From Trueperaceae bacterium (GTDB lineage Bacteria > Deinococcota > Deinococci > Deinococcales > Trueperaceae), in NCBI GenBank assembly GCA_007695125.1, contig REEJ01000185.1, forward strand, positions 1 to 58,837: a stretch of DNA of 58,837 bases, in the 5' to 3' direction. Shown piece by piece: positions 8,224 to 16,478 of the stretch (position 1 is its first letter; every line of letters starts with the position of its first letter). The notes beneath the pieces were generated by a model. The model was not told where the DNA came from. It saw only the letters and a program-made list of their open reading frames with translations, and made no database searches. Made by a program: the position numbers and the translations under genes.

Positions 8224-9591
8224 CTACCCCCAGGTCACGGCCTCGTCGTCGGCCACGTCGGCAGCGACGAGGGAGAACGCGAAGCTCGTGTCGCCCGGCT
8301 CGCTCGACACCGTCAGCTGGGCGCCGTGCGCCCGCGCGATCTGCTGGGCGATGGCCAACCCCAACCCCGACCCGCCGCCCGGGCCGCGGAAGAACTTCTC
8401 GAAGATGCGCTCGCGTATCGCCTCGGGCACGCCCGGGCCGCGATCGTGCACGATCAACTGCACCACGCCGCCGTGAGCACGGGCGCGCAGCGTCACCAGC
8501 ACCGGGTCGCCCGCTGCGCGCACCGCGTTCGAGGTCAGGTTGCGCACCAGTTGCCGCAAGCGCTGAGGGTCGCCGACCACGGTCGAGCCCTCGCACGCCT
8601 CGACCCGCACCCCCGGGAACTCGTCGGCGATCGGCCGCAACACGTCCGTCGCTGGATCGAGCAGGTGGGGATCGAGTTCCTTGACCGTCTCGCCGCGAGA
8701 CAGCTGCAGCAGGTCGGTCACCAGCCGCGCCATGGTCGACGCGATGCGCTGCGCGTCACCGAGGTCGCGCTGCACCTCGGGCCGAGCGCGCCGCGACGCC
8801 CGCTCCAGGAAGCCTTGCAGCGACGTGAGCGGCGTGCGCAGCTCGTGGCTGGTCTCGGCCAGGAACGAGCGTTGGGCATCGAGCGAATGGCGCAGCCGGG
8901 CGAGCAGGTCGTTCAAGACGTCGGCCAGCTGCCCGACCTCGTCGCGGGGTCCGTCGTACGGGATGGGATCGAGCCGTTCCGGTCCGAGCGCAGAGGCGCG
9001 GCGAGCCAGCACGACGATCGGCCGCACGATCGCGTTCGCCACCGTGAAGCCCACGACGCCCGACACGAGGATGGCGACCACCGCGGTCGCGGCCAACGCC
9101 CGCGCCAACTGCCCCAACGCGCTGCCGATGAAGCGCGTGTCGCCGATCACGGCCACCACGCCGATGTCGAACGGCGCGAGCGCCACCTGCACGGGTGTCT
9201 CCGCCAGCGTCCCGCGCCAGGCATCGCCGTCGGGGCGCCGGCGTGCGGCGCTGACCACGTCGCTCGGCAACGCCGCGTCCGCGGCCTCGAAGCGCGGCGC
9301 GGAGGCGATCAGCAGCTGACCCAGCGGGTCGTAGAGCTGCACCGTGACGCCGCCGGTGGGCCCGACGAGCAGGTCGCGGGCGCTCCCCGCGAGGCCGACG
9401 CGGTACAGCGTGGCCACCCGGTCGGCGTCGCGCGCGAGCGCGCTCTGCAGGTCGCCCTGGAGGCTGTTGCGAACCACCACGAAGGCGGCGACGGATGCGT
9501 TCACCGACAGGAGTGCGATGGCCGTGCCCGCGAGCAGGGCACCGCGCCACCTGAGCGGCAGGCTGTGCCGCCGCCGGCGCGCCGCGCTCAC
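8224..9591 (-). CDS. Sensor histidine kinase
   Basis: A 455-residue membrane sensor kinase. Transmembrane helices at about 17-40 and 166-188 enclose a periplasmic sensor of some 125 residues. A HAMP linker follows, then the H-box FLAETSHELRTPLTSL with phospho-acceptor His249. The ATPase part has an N-box (LVRNLTSNAVRAA), G1 (VHDRGPGVPEAIRERIFEKF) and G2 (GGGSGLGLAIAQQI). The GTG at 9591 was chosen because it overlaps the regulator's TGA (GTGA) and immediately precedes the first helix; the frame upstream only reads antisense-like Arg-rich sequence. It is the last gene of a three-gene unit with the response regulator and a small membrane-anchored protein. The signal sensed is not predictable. 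Confidence 0.92.
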   Translation of the reverse strand: MSAARRRRHSLPLRWRGALLAGTAIALLSVNASVAAFVVVRNSLQGDLQSALARDADRVATLYRVGLAGSARDLLVGPTGGVTVQLYDPLGQLLIASAPRFEAADAALPSDVVSAARRRPDGDAWRGTLAETPVQVALAPFDIGVVAVIGDTRFIGSALGQLARALAATAVVAILVSGVVGFTVANAIVRPIVVLARRASALGPERLDPIPYDGPRDEVGQLADVLNDLLARLRHSLDAQRSFLAETSHELRTPLTSLQGFLERASRRARPEVQRDLGDAQRIASTMARLVTDLLQLSRGETVKELDPHLLDPATDVLRPIADEFPGVRVEACEGSTVVGDPQRLRQLVRNLTSNAVRAAGDPVLVTLRARAHGGVVQLIVHDRGPGVPEAIRERIFEKFFRGPGGGSGLGLAIAQQIARAHGAQLTVSSEPGDTSFAFSLVAADVADDEAVTWG

Positions 9592-10253
9592 CCCTTGATG
9601 GCGTAACCGACGCCGCGCACGGTACGGATCACGCCGTACCCGCCGGCGTCGCGCAGCTTGCTGCGGATGTTGGCCACGTGCACGTCGACGACGTTCGAAC
9701 TCGGTGGCAGGTCGCCGCCCCACACGTTCATCTCGATCTCGCGCCGGCTGTACACCCGGCCCGGCTGGCCGGCGAGGTACTGCAAGAGCTCGAACTCGCG
9801 CGGCGACAAGCGCACCTCGTCTTCGCCCCACGCGACGTGTCGCCGTACCGCATCGATCGTCAGGTCGCCCACGCGCGTGGCGCCGCCACCGCCGTGCTTG
9901 CGAAGCTGGACGCCGACGCGAGCCAGCAGCTCCTGGACGTGGAACGGCTTGGCGAGGTAGTCGTCGGCGCCGGCGTTCAGCAGCGTCACCTTGGTCTCGA
10001 CGTCGTCGGCTGCCGTGAGGATGATGATCGGGGTCGGATCGGTGCGCCGCACGCGCCGCGCGATCTCCGTACCGGACACGTCCGGGAGCCCGAGATCGAG
10101 GATGATCAGGTCGGGCCGATCCTCCCTGATGGCGGCCAAACCGCGCATGCCGTTGTCGAAGCAGGAGACGCGATAGCCCGCGTCCTCGAGCTCCAACCGC
10201 AGCAGTCGGCTGATGTCGACGTCGTCCTCGACGATCAGGACGTGTTTGCTCAT
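9588..10253 (-). CDS. OmpR/PhoB-family response regulator
   Basis: A 221-residue two-domain transcription factor. The receiver domain has the acidic pocket EDD (residues 9-11), the phospho-acceptor Asp53 in LIILDLGLPD, the switch Thr in PIIILTAADD and Lys in DDYLAKPFHVQELLARV. The C-terminal winged helix ends RTVRGVGYAIKG, as in OmpR/PhoB proteins. It overlaps its kinase by 3 nt and the upstream gene by 4 nt (ATGA), so it is clearly the cognate partner. Target genes are unknown. Confidence 0.95.
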   Translation of the reverse strand: MSKHVLIVEDDVDISRLLRLELEDAGYRVSCFDNGMRGLAAIREDRPDLIILDLGLPDVSGTEIARRVRRTDPTPIIILTAADDVETKVTLLNAGADDYLAKPFHVQELLARVGVQLRKHGGGGATRVGDLTIDAVRRHVAWGEDEVRLSPREFELLQYLAGQPGRVYSRREIEMNVWGGDLPPSSNVVDVHVANIRSKLRDAGGYGVIRTVRGVGYAIKG

Positions 10254-10636
10254 CGCGTCCTCCGGGTGATCATCACCAGTGTGATGCCGTGCTCCTCGAG
10301 CAACCAGGCGCGCAGCGAGAGCGGCTCGTCGAGGTCACCGATGCGCAGCAGGATGTCGGCGCGGTCCTGCGCCACGTGAGCGTACAGCGCCGTGCCGCCG
10401 GCGAGCGCCAGCGCGATCTCGTCATCGTCGTCGTCGGGGCCGAACACCAGCAAGCGCACCTCGGTGCCGACGTCGAGCGGCAGGTCGATCATGAGCAGGT
10501 CGTTCTCGACGCGGCCGCTGGAGTACAGCGTCAACAGGTCGGGCGACACGACTCGTACCTCCGTCCCGGTCGCGAAAGCCGGGAGGTCGGCCAGGCTCGC
10601 GCCCAGCAGGAAGCCGAAGAGGACCAGGTCGCCCAC
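10250..10636 (-). CDS. Small hypothetical exported or membrane-anchored protein, first gene of the two-component operon
   Basis: About 128 residues with a hydrophobic N-terminus (GDLVLFGFLLGASLADLPAFA) and an acidic, mostly beta-type remainder containing a run of five Asp. No known domain was recognised. The GTG at 10636 is proposed because a minus-strand TAGCAT box lies 7 nt upstream; the ATG at 10645 sits inside that box and is less likely. Its stop overlaps the response-regulator ATG, so it may modulate or report to this two-component system. That role is inferred only from position. Confidence 0.62.
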   Translation of the reverse strand: MGDLVLFGFLLGASLADLPAFATGTEVRVVSPDLLTLYSSGRVENDLLMIDLPLDVGTEVRLLVFGPDDDDDEIALALAGGTALYAHVAQDRADILLRIGDLDEPLSLRAWLLEEHGITLVMITRRTR

Positions 10637-10643
10637 GCGGACC

Positions 10644-10649
10644 ATGCTA
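10644..10649 (-). promoter_or_regulatory. -10 box TAGCAT for the two-component operon
   Basis: TAGCAT on the minus strand, 7 nt before the proposed GTG at 10636, with no Shine-Dalgarno; this matches the leaderless pattern seen across the window. Confidence 0.5.
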
Positions 10650-10727
10650 GCAGCGCGTTGGTGAAGCGCGCGCCCACAGCGGGCGTCGACCGTTCAGTCT
10701 CCGTTCATGCAGAGATGGATGCAGCGA

Positions 10728-10760
10728 GGGTCGCCACGACACCGCACGGGTCGCCACGAC
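10728..10760. repeat. Direct repeat of GGGTCGCCACGAC, 20-bp period
   Basis: Two exact 13-bp copies (10728-10740 and 10748-10760) lie in the 248-bp gap between divergent transcription units. The spacing is about two helical turns, which would suit a dimeric regulator on one DNA face. Confidence 0.55.
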
Positions 10761-10860
10761 GCCGGCCCATCGCGGGCAGCGGGGAGCCGGATGGGCAGAC
10801 AACCGTTCGTGAGCGATTCCGCGTCGGATTCGTCGTCGATGCGTCACACTGCGTTCGACG

Positions 10861-10866
10861 TAGGAT
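10861..10866 (+). promoter_or_regulatory. -10 box TAGGAT for the TPR/CPBP-like gene
   Basis: TAGGAT ends 18 nt before the ATG at 10885, predicting a leader of about a dozen nt. A weak purine-rich ribosome site (GACGAGG) is present. No good -35 was seen. Confidence 0.45.
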
Positions 10867-10884
10867 TGAGACGAGGTCACGCGG

Positions 10885-12552
10885 ATGCCACGATCGCCGT
10901 ACGCGACAAGCGACAGCACGAACGCCTCTCGGCCGGCCGCCGCCCTGGCGCTGCTGGCGCTGGTCATCGCAGCGTTCGCCGCGCTCGCACCGGTGGCGCA
11001 GGCCCAAGTGTTCAGTGCGACGCGCTACCTCGAGGAGTGTTTGCGCTTCGAGGCCGGCGGCGACCTCTCGACCGCTCGCCAGAGCTGCCTGAACGCGCTG
11101 CAGGCCGATCCGCGCTCTCTGCAGGCCGAGCTGGCCCTGGCGCGCATCGACGCCGCCCTCGGCGAACTCGGCGCTGCCGAGACGCGCCTGAACCGCATCC
11201 GCAACCAGATCGGTACCCCCGAACCGACGGTCCTGCTGGCCGAGGTCACGTTCGCCGGCGAGCGCTACGAGGAGGCCTTCGGGCACCTCGCCCGGGCGCG
11301 CAGCGAGCTGGCGGCGAGTCCCGACTCCGCGCTCACGGCCCGCGTCGCCTTCTTGCAAGGGCGCCTCGCGGCGCGCGAGGGACAGCTCGACGACGCCCTC
11401 ATGTACTACACCGAGGCGATCGGCTTCGACCCCCTCAACGTCACCTACCGGCTCGTCGACGCCGACCTGCGCTTCCGGGTCGGCGACGTCGACGGCGCCT
11501 CGCGCCAGCTCGAGGCGTACGAAGCGATCTCCGGCGACGTTCGCAACGCCGAGGTCAAGTCGCTGCAGGGACGCCTGCTGTGGGCCGACGGGGCGATCCC
11601 CGCCGCCACGGATCGCATCGAGACGGCGCTGGCGCTGCGGGGTTTGCGCGACAGCCGCGCCCAGGCCGAAGATCTCCGCGTGTTGGCTCTGCTGTACTAC
11701 GCCCAGGGCGATTTCGACAGCGGCAGCATCGCACTGCGCGAGGCCTCGCGCCGCGGCAACCTCGTCGGCCAGGCCACCACCAACGCGATGCTGTGGGTCC
11801 TGGCGCTGTTGGTCCTGCTGGGCGTGGTGCTGGTCGCCGAGTCGCGACGCGCCGGCATCTCGCCGGACCCCGGCGCCGAGCCGCCGCTCTGGACGACGGG
11901 CGAGGCGTACGGCACGCTGATCGCCGCGGCGCTCGTCGGCCTGGCCACGTCGCTGCTGTACTCGGCGCTCGTCCAGAACAACCTCTTGGCGCTCTTCACG
12001 CCGCTGCAGCGGCAGGACGCCGTCGCGGTGTACCTGATCGCGTTCGCGCTCGTTGCCGCCCTGCTCGCCTGGAGACGGGTGCGGCGTGCCGGCCTCGATC
12101 CCAGCGCGACGCTGCTCGGGCCCTCGGGCTCGGCGTTCTCGGGCATCCTGCTGGGCCTCGGTCTCGCGGCGGTGGTGTTGGCGTACCTGGCGTTCATCCC
12201 GCGGGGCGGGGTCTTCGGCCCGTTCCTCTTCGATCTCGCCCGCCCCACCCCGCTCGTGGTGGCCGCCTTGGCGCTCGTGCCCCTGGCCGAGTTCGCGTTC
12301 CGCGGCCTGCTGCAACCGAGCCTGCGCCGCCGCTACGGCGATGGGACGTCCATCACGGTCGTGGCCCTCGTATGGGCCATCGCCTACGGCACGCCGATCC
12401 TCGCCCTGGTCGTCGCCGGTGTCGGCCTAGCCGAGGGCACGCGCCGGGTGCCCGGCGCCTTGGTGGCGACGCTCGCCGTCTTGGTCGGCTGGCTGACGCT
12501 GCTCGCCTGCGCGGTCGCGCTGCCTCAGGTGCGCGGCCTGTTCCTGCTCTGA
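10885..12552 (+). CDS. TPR-repeat protein fused to a degenerate CPBP-like membrane domain
   Basis: A 555-residue protein. After a signal-anchor (about residues 18-41) come tetratricopeptide-like helical repeats to about residue 270 (for example LEECLRFEAGGDLSTARQSC and GRLAAREGQLDDALMYYTEA). Several membrane helices follow. Near residues 465-495 the sequence PLAEFAFRGLLQPSLRRRYG resembles the first motif of CPBP/Rce1-type intramembrane proteases, normally EExxxR. Here it is A468-E469-F-A-F-R473, and the following helix (VVALVWAIAYG) lacks the usual His. The membrane domain is therefore probably non-catalytic, or only distantly related. The TPR part would face the periplasm if the first helix is cleaved. 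The gene end overlaps the convergent glycosyltransferase by 28 nt. Confidence 0.72.
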   Translation: MPRSPYATSDSTNASRPAAALALLALVIAAFAALAPVAQAQVFSATRYLEECLRFEAGGDLSTARQSCLNALQADPRSLQAELALARIDAALGELGAAETRLNRIRNQIGTPEPTVLLAEVTFAGERYEEAFGHLARARSELAASPDSALTARVAFLQGRLAAREGQLDDALMYYTEAIGFDPLNVTYRLVDADLRFRVGDVDGASRQLEAYEAISGDVRNAEVKSLQGRLLWADGAIPAATDRIETALALRGLRDSRAQAEDLRVLALLYYAQGDFDSGSIALREASRRGNLVGQATTNAMLWVLALLVLLGVVLVAESRRAGISPDPGAEPPLWTTGEAYGTLIAAALVGLATSLLYSALVQNNLLALFTPLQRQDAVAVYLIAFALVAALLAWRRVRRAGLDPSATLLGPSGSAFSGILLGLGLAAVVLAYLAFIPRGGVFGPFLFDLARPTPLVVAALALVPLAEFAFRGLLQPSLRRRYGDGTSITVVALVWAIAYGTPILALVVAGVGLAEGTRRVPGALVATLAVLVGWLTLLACAVALPQVRGLFLL

Positions 12553-13841
12553 CCCGTGGACCCGGCCTCGCGCGCCTCCGCGCGTGAGCGAGGCTGGCGG
12601 CGCGCCTCGTCACGGTCGCGCGCCGCTCGTAGGTCGGCGAGGGCGTAGCTCGTGCCGCGCCACTCGATCCGGCCGCTCGCGAGCGTCGCGAAGGTGGAGC
12701 GCACCATCGCCCACACGAGCGCCGTCACGCTGACGGGATGCAAGAGGGCGTACCAGGCGGGCGTGTCGGAGCGCCGCCCGTACCACGCGTACACCAGCGT
12801 CACCACCAGCACCACGGCGACGCCCGCGGCACGCGCCGCGCCAAAGCCGACGAGCGCCACCGCGAACGGCAACACGTGCGTGGCCAACAAGCCGAGGCCG
12901 ACGAGCACCACCAACGGCACGGAGTAGCGCAGCCCGGCGAAGGCGTTCTTCTCCAGGCCCCGCATCGCCTCAGCGAGGGTCGGGTACCAGGTGACCGACG
13001 CGAGCGCTGGCCCGAACGCGACCAGCGACGAGCCGCCCGAGCGCTTGACGCTCGCGGCCAACGCGAGGTCGTCGTCGGGCCGCATCCGCACGGCCTCGTG
13101 TCCACCGGAACGGTCGTAGGCGCTGCGGCGGTAGAGGCCGAAGGCGCCGATCCCCAGCGTGGTCGGGGTGCGCGGGTCGGGTGCGCGCCAGGGGCGCAGC
13201 AACACCGTCAACAGGAGCGCGAAGGCCGCCTCGAACGCGAGCACCAGATGCCCGGCCCAACCGCGCGGGGCGTCGAAGCGGGGCAGCAACGCCAGGTGGT
13301 CGGCGTCGGCGCGAAGCGCAGCCGCGACCGCCGTGCGCACGGCCGAGGGCGCCAGGCGCACGTCGGCGTCCACGAACAGCAGCCACGCGCCGCGGCCGAG
13401 CTCCGCACCGCGGGCCTGGGCGTGGACCTTGCCCAACCACCCCTCGGGCAGCTCGTCCACCCGGAGGCAGCGCGCGCTCGGCCCGCCCGACGCGGCGTGC
13501 GCGGCTTCGGGGTCGCTCGCCCGCTGCGCCGCGAGCACCTCTTCGACCACGGCGAGCGTGCCGTCGCGCGAGCGGTCGTCGACGACCACGATCTCGAGGG
13601 CGGCGTAGTCTTGCGCCAACCAGGTCCGCAGCGCTGCCGCGATCGTCGCTGCCTCGTCGCGCGCGGCCACCACCATGCTGACCGCCGGCCAGCCGCCCGG
13701 CGGCGGACCCGCGGCCGCATCCCCCGGAGCGCCCCGGGACGCGCTCAGGTACGGCATGCGCCGCATCCCCCACCACCACCATGACGCGAGGACCAGCCAG
13801 GCGCCGAGCGCGATCCACGTGAGTGCCCCAACGACCTCCAT
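12525..13841 (-). CDS. Membrane glycosyltransferase, family 2
   Basis: A 438-residue GT-A glycosyltransferase anchored in the inner membrane. One helix lies near the N-terminus and a cluster of helices near residues 285-375. The catalytic domain shows VSMVVAARDEAATI (nucleotide-binding start), LEIVVVDDRSRDGT, the metal-binding LLFVDADVRL, and RPDDDLALAASVKRSG as the likely acceptor/base region. The layout resembles carotenoid or lipid glycosyltransferases (CruC/CrtQ-like), and a carotenoid role would fit pigmented Deinococcota, but the acceptor is not shown. The last ~30 residues are Arg/Glu-rich and lie partly in the overlap with the convergent gene. The start is supported by TACCGT 6 nt upstream. 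Confidence 0.85.
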   Translation of the reverse strand: MEVVGALTWIALGAWLVLASWWWWGMRRMPYLSASRGAPGDAAAGPPPGGWPAVSMVVAARDEAATIAAALRTWLAQDYAALEIVVVDDRSRDGTLAVVEEVLAAQRASDPEAAHAASGGPSARCLRVDELPEGWLGKVHAQARGAELGRGAWLLFVDADVRLAPSAVRTAVAAALRADADHLALLPRFDAPRGWAGHLVLAFEAAFALLLTVLLRPWRAPDPRTPTTLGIGAFGLYRRSAYDRSGGHEAVRMRPDDDLALAASVKRSGGSSLVAFGPALASVTWYPTLAEAMRGLEKNAFAGLRYSVPLVVLVGLGLLATHVLPFAVALVGFGAARAAGVAVVLVVTLVYAWYGRRSDTPAWYALLHPVSVTALVWAMVRSTFATLASGRIEWRGTSYALADLRAARDRDEARRQPRSRAEAREAGSTGQSRNRPRT

Positions 13842-13847
13842 GCCGAC

Positions 13848-13853
13848 ACGGTA
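13848..13853 (-). promoter_or_regulatory. Leaderless -10 box TACCGT for the glycosyltransferase
   Basis: Minus-strand TACCGT, 6 nt before the ATG at 13841; no Shine-Dalgarno is present. Confidence 0.6.
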
Positions 13854-13916
13854 CGCGCGCGAGCCGCTCGAACACAGCGGGCGGGGTCACGGCCGCTTCG
13901 CTCGCGCGCGCCGCCG

Positions 13917-13922
13917 TATCAT
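13917..13922 (+). promoter_or_regulatory. Leaderless -10 box TATCAT for the FMN-oxidase-like gene and ruvA
   Basis: TATCAT lies 6 nt before the ATG at 13929, with no ribosome site between. Confidence 0.6.
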
Positions 13923-13928
13923 GGTGCG

Positions 13929-14702
13929 ATGCCCGCGAACGAGCGCGACCTCCTGGCACTGGCACGCGTCCACCTGCTGCCACGGCTGCTGCACGACGTC
14001 CACGACGTGGACAGCGGCCTCACGCTGCTGGGCCGACGCCTCCCCAGCCCGCTGCTCGCGCACGTCCCAGCCGACGCACCCTTGCCGGAGCAAGGGCTGG
14101 CGCTCGTGGCGGCGGAGCGCCTCACGCACGGCCGCGTTCCGTGGGCGCTGCCGGTGCTGGCGCCGGCGAAGATGGGCGAGCTGATGCCGGCCGTACGGCG
14201 CTTCGCCGACAGCGACGCTCCTGCGCTCGTCCTCGACCTGAGCCCGCTGGCCGAGACCGCGCCGTTCGGCGCGGGCGTGTGGCGACCGCGGTCGCGCGAA
14301 GACCTGGCCGAGTTGGCCGCCGCCGCCGGGCGGCCCGTGTGGGTGTCAGGCCTGCTCTCACCCGACGACGCCGTGGTCGCTGCCGAGGCGGGCCTCGACG
14401 CCATCGTCGTGCACGGCGGCGCGGGCACGGCGCTCGGCGGGCCGAGCGTGGTCGACGCGCTGCCCGACGTGCTCGACGCGGTGGCCGGCATGATCACGGT
14501 CTTCGCCGGTGGCCAGGTCGCGAGCGGCATCGACGTGTTCCGCTACCTGGCGATCGGCGCGGAGGCCGTGATCGTCGAGACCGATCGCGCGCTCGGTCCA
14601 CTCGAGGCCGAACTGCACTACGCCATGCGCCTCACGGGTTGCGCCACGCTCGCCGACATCGGCTACGACGCCGTCTTCGAACCCCTCTTCGGTGACGCGT
14701 GA
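13929..14702 (+). CDS. Degenerate alpha-hydroxy-acid dehydrogenase-like protein (FMN family)
   Basis: A 257-residue TIM-barrel-like protein, much shorter than the ~350-400 residues of lactate/glycolate oxidases. Family resemblance is clear in the second half: EDLAELAAAAGRPVWVSGLL, AGLDAIVVHGGAGTALGG, VVDALPDVLDAV and FAGGQVASGIDVFRYLAIGA. Critical positions differ: the usual flavin-contacting Lys (LVLKG) is Ser140, and the HGGR motif is HGGA (His162 kept, Arg lost). Oxidase activity is therefore doubtful; it may bind FMN or a ligand only, or act as an isomerase-like relative. Its stop overlaps the ruvA GTG, so the two are cotranscribed. Confidence 0.7.
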   Translation: MPANERDLLALARVHLLPRLLHDVHDVDSGLTLLGRRLPSPLLAHVPADAPLPEQGLALVAAERLTHGRVPWALPVLAPAKMGELMPAVRRFADSDAPALVLDLSPLAETAPFGAGVWRPRSREDLAELAAAAGRPVWVSGLLSPDDAVVAAEAGLDAIVVHGGAGTALGGPSVVDALPDVLDAVAGMITVFAGGQVASGIDVFRYLAIGAEAVIVETDRALGPLEAELHYAMRLTGCATLADIGYDAVFEPLFGDA

Positions 14703-15286
14703 TCGCATCCGTGCGCGGGGCCGTGCTCGAGGTACGCACGCACAGCGTGGTCGTCCAGGCGGGCGCGTTCGGGGTGGAGGTGCTGGCGCCGGCGCCGACG
14801 CTCGCGCGCTGCGCGCTCGGCGACGAGGTGACGCTGCACGCCCACCTGGTGGTGCGCGAGGACAGCCTGACGCTGTACGGCTTCGGTGAGCGCGACGCGC
14901 TCACCGTGTTCGAGCACCTGCTCGGGGTGACCGGTGTCGGGCCGAAGATGGCGCTGGGTCTGCTCTCGACGCTGGCGCCGGCGCTGATCGCCGACGCGGT
15001 CGCGCGCGAGGACGCGGCGCTGCTCACGAGCGCACCGGGCGTCGGCAAGCGCACGGCCGAGCGTCTGGTGGTCGAGCTGCGCTCCAAGCTCCCACCCGAG
15101 CTCGCCGCCGGCGCCCCCGGCGCCCACCGCGTCGCGCACCCGGCCGTCGAAGACGCGATCGCGGCGCTGGTCGCGCTCGGCTACCGCGAAGGCCAGGTGC
15201 GGTCGCAGGTGCAGGGCCTGGCGGCCGACGAACCGGCCGCGTCCGCCGAGGCGCTCATCCGCTCGGCGCTCGCGAAGCTGCGCTGA
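14699..15286 (+). CDS. ruvA: Holliday junction branch-migration protein RuvA
   Basis: A 195-residue DNA-binding subunit that tetramerises on Holliday junctions and loads the RuvB motor during recombinational repair. It has the N-terminal OB domain (MIASVRGAVLEV to LTLYGF), helix-hairpin-helix motifs LLGVTGVGPKMALGLLS and LLTSAPGVGKRTAERLVVEL, and the C-terminal RuvB-contact domain (EDAIAALVALGYREGQV). The GTG at 14699 overlaps the preceding TGA. ruvB and ruvC are not adjacent, so this is a split-gene arrangement. The downstream neighbour, ald, is convergent with a 9-bp gap. Confidence 0.95.
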   Translation: MIASVRGAVLEVRTHSVVVQAGAFGVEVLAPAPTLARCALGDEVTLHAHLVVREDSLTLYGFGERDALTVFEHLLGVTGVGPKMALGLLSTLAPALIADAVAREDAALLTSAPGVGKRTAERLVVELRSKLPPELAAGAPGAHRVAHPAVEDAIAALVALGYREGQVRSQVQGLAADEPAASAEALIRSALAKLR

Positions 15287-15295
15287 GCAGCGCGC

Positions 15296-16408
15296 TCATC
15301 CGGCGAGCGCCCGCCGCGGGTCGACCGACTCGAGGCCGAACGCCTGCGCGACGCCGGTGTGCGTGACGTGACCCTTGTGCGTGTTCAGGCCCCGCAGCAG
15401 GGGGCCGTCGCCGAGGAGCGCCGCCACCGGCTCGGCGGCCAGCCGCACCGCGTACGGCAAGGTCTGGTCGGAAAGCGCGCGGGTGCTCGTGTTGGGAACG
15501 GCTCCGGGCATGTTGGCGACGCCGTAGTGCACGACGTCGTCGACGACGAAGGTGGGCTCGTCGTGGGTCGTGGGCCGGATCGTCTCGACGCAGCCACCCT
15601 GATCGACGGCGACGTCGACGATGACGGCGCCCCGCTTCATCAGGCCGAGCATGTCGCGCGTGACCAGGCTCGGGGCGCGGGCGCCGGGGATCAACACGGC
15701 GCCGACGAGCAGGTCGGCCCGGGGCAGCATCGCGTGGATGTTGCCGGGGTGCGACGCCAGCGTCTGGACGCGGCCCGCGAAGACGTCGTCGAGGTACTGC
15801 AGCCGCGCGTGCGACACGTCGAGGACGGTCACGTGCGCGCCCAGGCCCACCGCGATCTTGGCGGCGTTGATGCCGACCACGCCGCCGCCCAGGATGAGGA
15901 CCTCGCCCGACTCGACGCCGGGGACGCCACCGAGCAGCAGGCCGCGGCCGCCGAGGAAGCGACTGAGGTAGTGCGCCCCGAACTGCGGCGCCAGGCGCCC
16001 CGCCACCTCGCTCATCGGCGTGAGCAGCGGCAGGCCGCCACCCTCGAGTTGCACCGTCTCGTAGGCGACCGCCGTCGTGCCGGCGGCGAGGAGCGCCTCG
16101 GTCAGGGGCCGGTCGGCCGCCAGGTGCAAGAAGGTGAAGAGCAGCAAGTCGTCGCGGAGGTAGCCGTACTCCAGCGCGATGGGCTCTTTGACCTTGAGCA
16201 CCATCGGCGCCGCCCACGCGGTGGCCGCGTCTTCCACGAGGAGCGCGCCGGCGCGCTCGTAGTCGTCGTCCGGGAAGCCGCTGCCGGCACCGGCGCCGGC
16301 CTGCACGAGCACCTCGTGACCAGCCAGGACCAGTGCCTGGACGGCCGCGGGGGTCGCCGCGACGCGGTACTCGTGGCGTTTGACCTCGGTAGGGATACCG
16401 ATCTGCAT
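15296..16408 (-). CDS. ald: Alanine dehydrogenase
   Basis: A 370-residue NAD-dependent L-alanine dehydrogenase, interconverting alanine and pyruvate plus ammonia. The family N-terminus [17 protein letters not shown] (pyruvate-site Arg/Lys region), [26 protein letters not shown]-equivalent [14 protein letters not shown], the Rossmann turn [14 protein letters not shown] (residue ~170) and [16 protein letters not shown] near the end are all present. The ATG at 16408 is preferred over a start 15 nt upstream because AGGAGA is 7 nt before it. Confidence 0.95.
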   Translation of the reverse strand: MQIGIPTEVKRHEYRVAATPAAVQALVLAGHEVLVQAGAGAGSGFPDDDYERAGALLVEDAATAWAAPMVLKVKEPIALEYGYLRDDLLLFTFLHLAADRPLTEALLAAGTTAVAYETVQLEGGGLPLLTPMSEVAGRLAPQFGAHYLSRFLGGRGLLLGGVPGVESGEVLILGGGVVGINAAKIAVGLGAHVTVLDVSHARLQYLDDVFAGRVQTLASHPGNIHAMLPRADLLVGAVLIPGARAPSLVTRDMLGLMKRGAVIVDVAVDQGGCVETIRPTTHDEPTFVVDDVVHYGVANMPGAVPNTSTRALSDQTLPYAVRLAAEPVAALLGDGPLLRGLNTHKGHVTHTGVAQAFGLESVDPRRALAG

Positions 16409-16453
16409 GACGTCTCCTGTCACCCCACCCGGGGGCGTCGGCGTGATGCTCCA

Positions 16454-16459
16454 AGTCTA
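16454..16459 (-). promoter_or_regulatory. -10 box TAGACT for ald
   Basis: Minus-strand TAGACT, about 45 nt before the ald ATG, gives a leader of roughly 40 nt with an AGGAGA ribosome site. The -35 is weak. Confidence 0.4.
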
Positions 16460-16478
16460 CCGCCCCGTTGGACCTGGC

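Noticed and set aside
9592-9831. An 80-codon N-terminal extension of the histidine kinase
   Set aside because: It lies inside the response-regulator gene and reads Arg-rich nonsense; the GTG overlapping the regulator stop gives the normal kinase start.
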